Source of the DNA: Nitrospiraceae bacterium
GTDB taxonomy: Bacteria; Nitrospirota; Thermodesulfovibrionia; Thermodesulfovibrionales; UBA1546
NCBI GenBank assembly: GCA_003535475.1
Contig: DOHC01000317.1
Location: 1 to 7,019 of the forward strand
DNA: 7,019 nucleotides
Direction: 5' to 3'
Shown here: piece after piece, positions 5,595 to 7,019 of the stretch
Layout: each line of letters starts with the position of its first letter
Numbering within the stretch: the first letter of the stretch is position 1
Program-made: the position numbers and the translations under genes
Notes under the pieces: model-generated
What the model was told of the DNA's origin: nothing
The model's input: the letters and a program-made list of their open reading frames with translations, nothing else
Databases searched by the model: none

Positions 5595-5863
5595 CGCTTT
5601 ACATATCAACAAAGGTTGAGACGCAGATAGAGACCGTCCTGCCGGGGCTTATTGCCCCGATTAAAATGGTAACAAGCCTTGACACTGGCGGGGCTATTGG
5701 CATGTGCCGTGTATTCGCCACAGAGGATGAAGCGAAGGCGGCAGTGGGTGAACAGTATATTGCAGTGAATATCTGCCCTGCTTGCGAAGGCTCAGGAGCT
5801 CTTGAGTTTGGCGAGCATGAGGTCATATGCTATTGCAAGGAAGGTGAGAATGACACCCGATAA
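5591..5863 (+). CDS. Hypothetical protein with DnaJ-like CxxCxGxG knuckle (90 aa)
   Basis: The N-terminal 60 residues form a strand-rich domain (MTLYISTKVETQ, APIKMVTSLDTGGAIGMCRVFATEDEA). The C-terminus carries CPACEGSG (C62, C65), a CxxCxGxG repeat unit as in the zinc domain of DnaJ, then C80-Y-C82. Together these could hold one zinc ion. No J-domain is present, so it is not a chaperone of that class. The ATG overlaps the previous stop (ATGA) with GGAGG at 5582-5586. A perfect GC hairpin lies within its early coding sequence at 5643-5659. The gene overlaps the start of the DUF3310 gene by 14 bases. Function unknown. Confidence 0.75.
   Translation: MTLYISTKVETQIETVLPGLIAPIKMVTSLDTGGAIGMCRVFATEDEAKAAVGEQYIAVNICPACEGSGALEFGEHEVICYCKEGENDTR
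5643..5659 (+). repeat. Intragenic GC hairpin
   Basis: CGGGGC (5643-5648), loop TTATT, GCCCCG (5654-5659) form a perfect 6-bp stem some 50 bases after a start codon. There is no T-run after it, so it is not a standard terminator; it could slow ribosomes or stabilise a processed transcript. Confidence 0.45.
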
Positions 5864-6071
5864 CATTAATCATCCGCCACACTACAAAGCCCATCCGAGC
5901 GGTATAGAGTGCATCCAGATAACGGAGCATATGAACTTCTGCCTTGGTAATGCGATAAAGTATATCTGGCGTGCCGATGAAAAAGGCAATGCAATTGAAG
6001 ACCTGCAAAAGGCTAAGTGGTATATCGAGCGGGAAATTGAACGGAGAACCAGAAATGAATCCGAAAGTTAA
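5850..6071 (+). CDS. DUF3310 (SaV-like) phage protein
   Basis: This 73-aa protein carries the complete DUF3310 pattern: HPPHY (8-12), IECIQITEHMNF (19-30), GNAIKYIWRADEKG (33-46) and EDLQKAKWYIERE (50-62). The domain is common as a stand-alone protein in tailed phages and is also found in the T7 gene 1.7 nucleotide kinase, so a link to nucleotide metabolism is possible, though the short stand-alone form has no assigned activity that I know of. The start at 5850 is chosen over an in-frame ATG at 5802 because the domain begins right after it and AAGGAAGGTGAG lies just upstream. It overlaps its neighbours at both ends. Confidence 0.9.
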   Translation: MTPDNINHPPHYKAHPSGIECIQITEHMNFCLGNAIKYIWRADEKGNAIEDLQKAKWYIEREIERRTRNESES

Positions 6072-6495
6072 AGCTCAAATCCTTTTAGCTTACGCCGATG
6101 CGCTTATGACATTCGCAGTGGAACGCCTGAATAAATATCATAGGCAAGCGGATGTTATCAGGGAAATACGGCAAGAACACGGGAAAAAGCTCTATCCCAA
6201 TCAACACGCTTACATTGTTAAGCGGTTTAAGAATATTGATTTTGACTTGGAAAAAGAGCTTGCAAAGGATGAATTACCCCTCTCGGTTTACATCTATCTG
6301 ATTGTTGACCTTCTGGCGGGCGCAATCGGGCATATGGCTGACGAAACGGCAAAGAATAGGTTAACCAATACCATGACAGTATTGATTGGTTACAGGGAAA
6401 ATTATCTATCCACTGAGGCAATCGGGAGAGCTGAGAGCATAAGCGATAAGATAATGAGCGTATTGGGAATAAAGGAGGCTTCCCATGACACGTAA
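6055..6495 (+). CDS. Helical hypothetical protein (146 aa)
   Basis: This 146-aa protein has a mostly helical pattern: residues 5-30 (AQILLAYADALMTF onward), a middle NIDFDLEKELAKDELPLSVY linker, a hydrophobic helix IYLIVDLLAGAIGHM, and a final helix ending SDKIMSVLGIKEA. The start at 6055 is preferred over the in-frame ATG at 5971 because GGAGA at 6042-6046 is well placed and the longer form would lie entirely over the DUF3310 gene. The central hydrophobic helix is interrupted by D and is not a clear membrane segment. I do not recognise the family. It overlaps the next gene by 11 bases, and GGAGG at 6474-6478 within it serves that gene. Confidence 0.75.
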   Translation: MNPKVKAQILLAYADALMTFAVERLNKYHRQADVIREIRQEHGKKLYPNQHAYIVKRFKNIDFDLEKELAKDELPLSVYIYLIVDLLAGAIGHMADETAKNRLTNTMTVLIGYRENYLSTEAIGRAESISDKIMSVLGIKEASHDT

Positions 6496-6727
6496 AACGG
6501 CGCTCCGCAGGATGCTTGCGGGCAGGATGGTCTATCACGAGAGTAAACCGAAAATGCTTTTCCAGTACAACGAAGCAGCCGACAAGCTAGAGCTTCCTCC
6601 GTTGAGAGTCTTCATCAATGGCATATGGGATTATGGCATAACGAAATTCTTTGATGACTTGCCCCGCTTAGGTTGGCAAGAATACAGACCGGAGGAGAAA
6701 TGTCAGAATCAGGAACAATCATCGTAA
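6485..6727 (+). CDS. Small phage protein, possibly Tad2/DUF2829-like (80 aa)
   Basis: This 80-aa protein begins with a short helix and basic patch (TALRRMLAGRMVYHE), then strands with FQYNEAADKL, FINGIWDY and a final DLPRLGWQEYRPEE. The outline 'Al..ml.G..v......w....eD/dl...gW' recalls small phage proteins of the DUF2829 (Tad2) kind and related unnamed families, but the similarity is of layout only and I would not assign it. The ATG follows a strong AAAGGAGG at 6471-6478. Its last codons contain the ribosome site and start of the 27-aa membrane peptide at 6700. If truly Tad2-like it would bind a signalling nucleotide and counter a host defence; this is inference. Confidence 0.7.
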   Translation: MTRKTALRRMLAGRMVYHESKPKMLFQYNEAADKLELPPLRVFINGIWDYGITKFFDDLPRLGWQEYRPEEKCQNQEQSS

Positions 6728-6783
6728 TAATTGCGGCGTTCGTGACCACTATAATCGTAACGTGGCTTGAATCCCGCAGGTAG
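6700..6783 (+). CDS. 27-aa single-pass membrane peptide
   Basis: The reading frame is MSESGTIIVIIAAFVTT then IIVTWLESRR and stop (TAG at 6781-6783). It has a short polar N-terminus, a continuous hydrophobic stretch of about 17 residues (7-23) and a C-terminal charged ESRR, the plan of a single membrane-spanning peptide. GGAGGAG at 6691-6697 is one of the strongest ribosome sites in the window and is placed 28 bases before the upstream stop, so translation is nested with that gene. Small membrane peptides of this kind occur in phage lysis and superinfection-related operons, but nothing in the residues identifies one. Its size explains why routine gene calling would miss it. Confidence 0.72.
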   Translation: MSESGTIIVIIAAFVTTIIVTWLESRR

Positions 6784-6791
6784 ATTAATCG

Positions 6792-6818
6792 TTGACAAAA
6801 CCGCAGGTTCGATAGAAT
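6792..6818 (+). promoter_or_regulatory. Sigma70-type promoter candidate P1
   Basis: A perfect -35 box TTGACA (6792-6797) is followed by TAGAAT (6813-6818) with a 15-base spacer, slightly short. Predicted start of RNA is near 6825, only about 25 bases before the terminator stem at 6850. Confidence 0.5.
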
Positions 6819-6849
6819 ATAGAGCACCTTCATAAAACTCCTTTCAATT

Positions 6850-6878
6850 GCCCCTTCCTTCCGGTTGGGGCTTTTTTT
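6850..6878 (+). terminator. Strong intrinsic terminator
   Basis: GCCCC (6850-6854) pairs with GGGGC (6867-6871), with a further CC/GG pairing possible inside the loop TTCCTTCCGGTT, followed immediately by seven T (6872-6878). It sits 66 bases after the last gene of the operon and is the best terminator in the window. Confidence 0.88.
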
Positions 6879-6911
6879 GTGTATCGTTAAAGCGATTTTA
6901 TAATACACAAA
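6876..6911. repeat. Inverted repeat TTTGTGTAT / ATACACAAA
   Basis: Nine bases, TTTGTGTAT (6876-6884), are repeated in perfect inverse as ATACACAAA (6903-6911), spanning promoter P2. Inside it lies ATCG (6883-6886) ... CGAT (6893-6896), a nested dyad. Confidence 0.6.
6877..6904 (+). promoter_or_regulatory. Promoter candidate P2 with perfect -10
   Basis: A consensus TATAAT (6899-6904) is preceded, with a 16-base spacer, by TTGTGT (6877-6882), a half-matching -35 that overlaps the end of the terminator's T-run. RNA would start near 6911 and read out of the window. A GTATCG/CGAT dyad lies between the boxes and a perfect dyad just downstream, so repression is likely. Confidence 0.55.
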
Positions 6912-6919
6912 CAGGATTA

Positions 6920-6937
6920 AGTATCGTCTGCGATACT
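6920..6937. promoter_or_regulatory. Operator-like palindrome
   Basis: AGTATCG (6920-6926), TCTG, CGATACT (6931-6937): a perfect 7-bp dyad placed about 9-26 bases after the predicted start of P2. The half-site GTATCG also occurs at 6881-6886. The form is that of an operator for a dimeric helix-turn-helix repressor; a short RNA hairpin is the alternative. Confidence 0.6.
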
Positions 6938-6955
6938 CAATTTATTTAACTAAAG

Positions 6956-6968
6956 AAAAGCGGCTTTT
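6956..6968. repeat. Short palindrome AAAAGC-G-GCTTTT
   Basis: AAAAGC (6956-6961) and GCTTTT (6963-6968) are perfect inverse copies around one base, followed by ATTTTA. It could be a protein-binding site or a weak terminator-like element for either strand. Confidence 0.4.
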
Positions 6969-6980
6969 ATTTTACTTAAG

Positions 6981-7002
6981 CAATTCAATTCTAAATGAAT
7001 TG
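6981..7002. repeat. Inverted repeat CAATTCA / TGAATTG
   Basis: CAATTCA (6981-6987) and TGAATTG (6996-7002) are perfect inverse copies separated by eight AT-rich bases. Its half-site differs from the GTATCG dyads, so a second regulator or a replication-type element is possible. Confidence 0.45.
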
Positions 7003-7019
7003 TAAATCTCAACCTGTTT

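Larger units (their letters stand above)
6784..7019. other. Non-coding regulatory region
   Basis: About 236 bases to the window's end carry no convincing gene on either strand. The stretch is AT-rich, especially after 6890, and holds two candidate promoters, a strong terminator and at least four dyad repeats, described separately. It probably separates the + strand operon from the next transcription unit beyond 7019. Confidence 0.75.

Noticed and set aside
5802..5849. Longer form of the DUF3310 protein starting at 5802
   Set aside because: The added residues translate the Cys-rich end of the previous gene in another frame, and the domain starts right after the ATG at 5850.
5971..6054. Longer form of the 146-aa protein starting at 5971
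   Set aside because: The extension lies wholly over the DUF3310 gene and reads as out-of-frame sequence; the ATG at 6055 has its own ribosome site.
6615..6842. Minus-strand reading frame starting at the complement of 6842 (MKVLYILSNL...) with AAAGGAG upstream
   Set aside because: The ribosome site is good, but the frame runs antisense through the 27-aa peptide and the 80-aa gene, its residues look like a shadow translation, and no promoter or family pattern supports it.
1..7019. CRISPR arrays, tRNA or rRNA genes, insertion sequences
   Set aside because: No regularly spaced direct repeats, cloverleaf-like segment, rRNA-like stretch, transposase or terminal inverted repeats were seen.

Overview
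The window looks like part of the early/accessory region of a temperate, tailed-type bacteriophage or prophage of a Gram-negative-like bacterium. All supported genes lie on the + strand. Most are packed with ATGA/TGATG/TAATG stop-start overlaps and strong GGAGG-type ribosome sites, and many are small cysteine-rich or 'phage hypothetical' proteins. The base composition is moderately AT-rich. Nothing here fixes the host species, and no structural, integrase or rRNA/tRNA gene is visible.

Layout. (1) Positions 1-1081: the tail of an upstream gene, a small zinc-ribbon-like protein, and a 281-aa protein of uncertain family, closed by a short GC hairpin at 1102-1118 that may be a weak terminator. 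(2) Positions 1149-4673: a DNA-modification/processing block. It holds a small Cys-rich protein, a DUF5131 (phage Gp37/Gp68) radical-SAM-like protein, a 16-codon remnant of a C5-cytosine methyltransferase, a DUF7220-like small membrane protein, a beta-class N4/N6 DNA methyltransferase, and an SNF2-like helicase whose start overlaps the methyltransferase's end. The last two form a phage methylase-helicase pair with no nuclease partner in view. (3) Positions 4696-6783: a run of small overlapping accessory genes. They include a CPFC/coiled-coil protein, a DUF551-like gene that appears frameshifted, two Cys-rich proteins, a DUF3310 protein, a helical protein, a possible Tad2/DUF2829-like protein, and a 27-aa single-pass membrane peptide too short for normal gene callers. 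(4) Positions 6784-7019: about 236 bp without a supported gene but full of signals. It has a TTGACA-type promoter, a strong intrinsic terminator, a second promoter with a perfect TATAAT box, and a cluster of dyads built on GTATCG/CGATAC that look like repressor operators.

The most notable points are the methyltransferase remnant that supplies the upstream context of the DUF7220 start, the coupled methylase-helicase pair beside a radical-SAM protein, the frameshift in the DUF551-like gene whose restored frame ends exactly at the next start codon, the unlisted 27-aa membrane gene, and the regulatory switch-like region at the right end. Family names are from memory of motifs; no searches were run.
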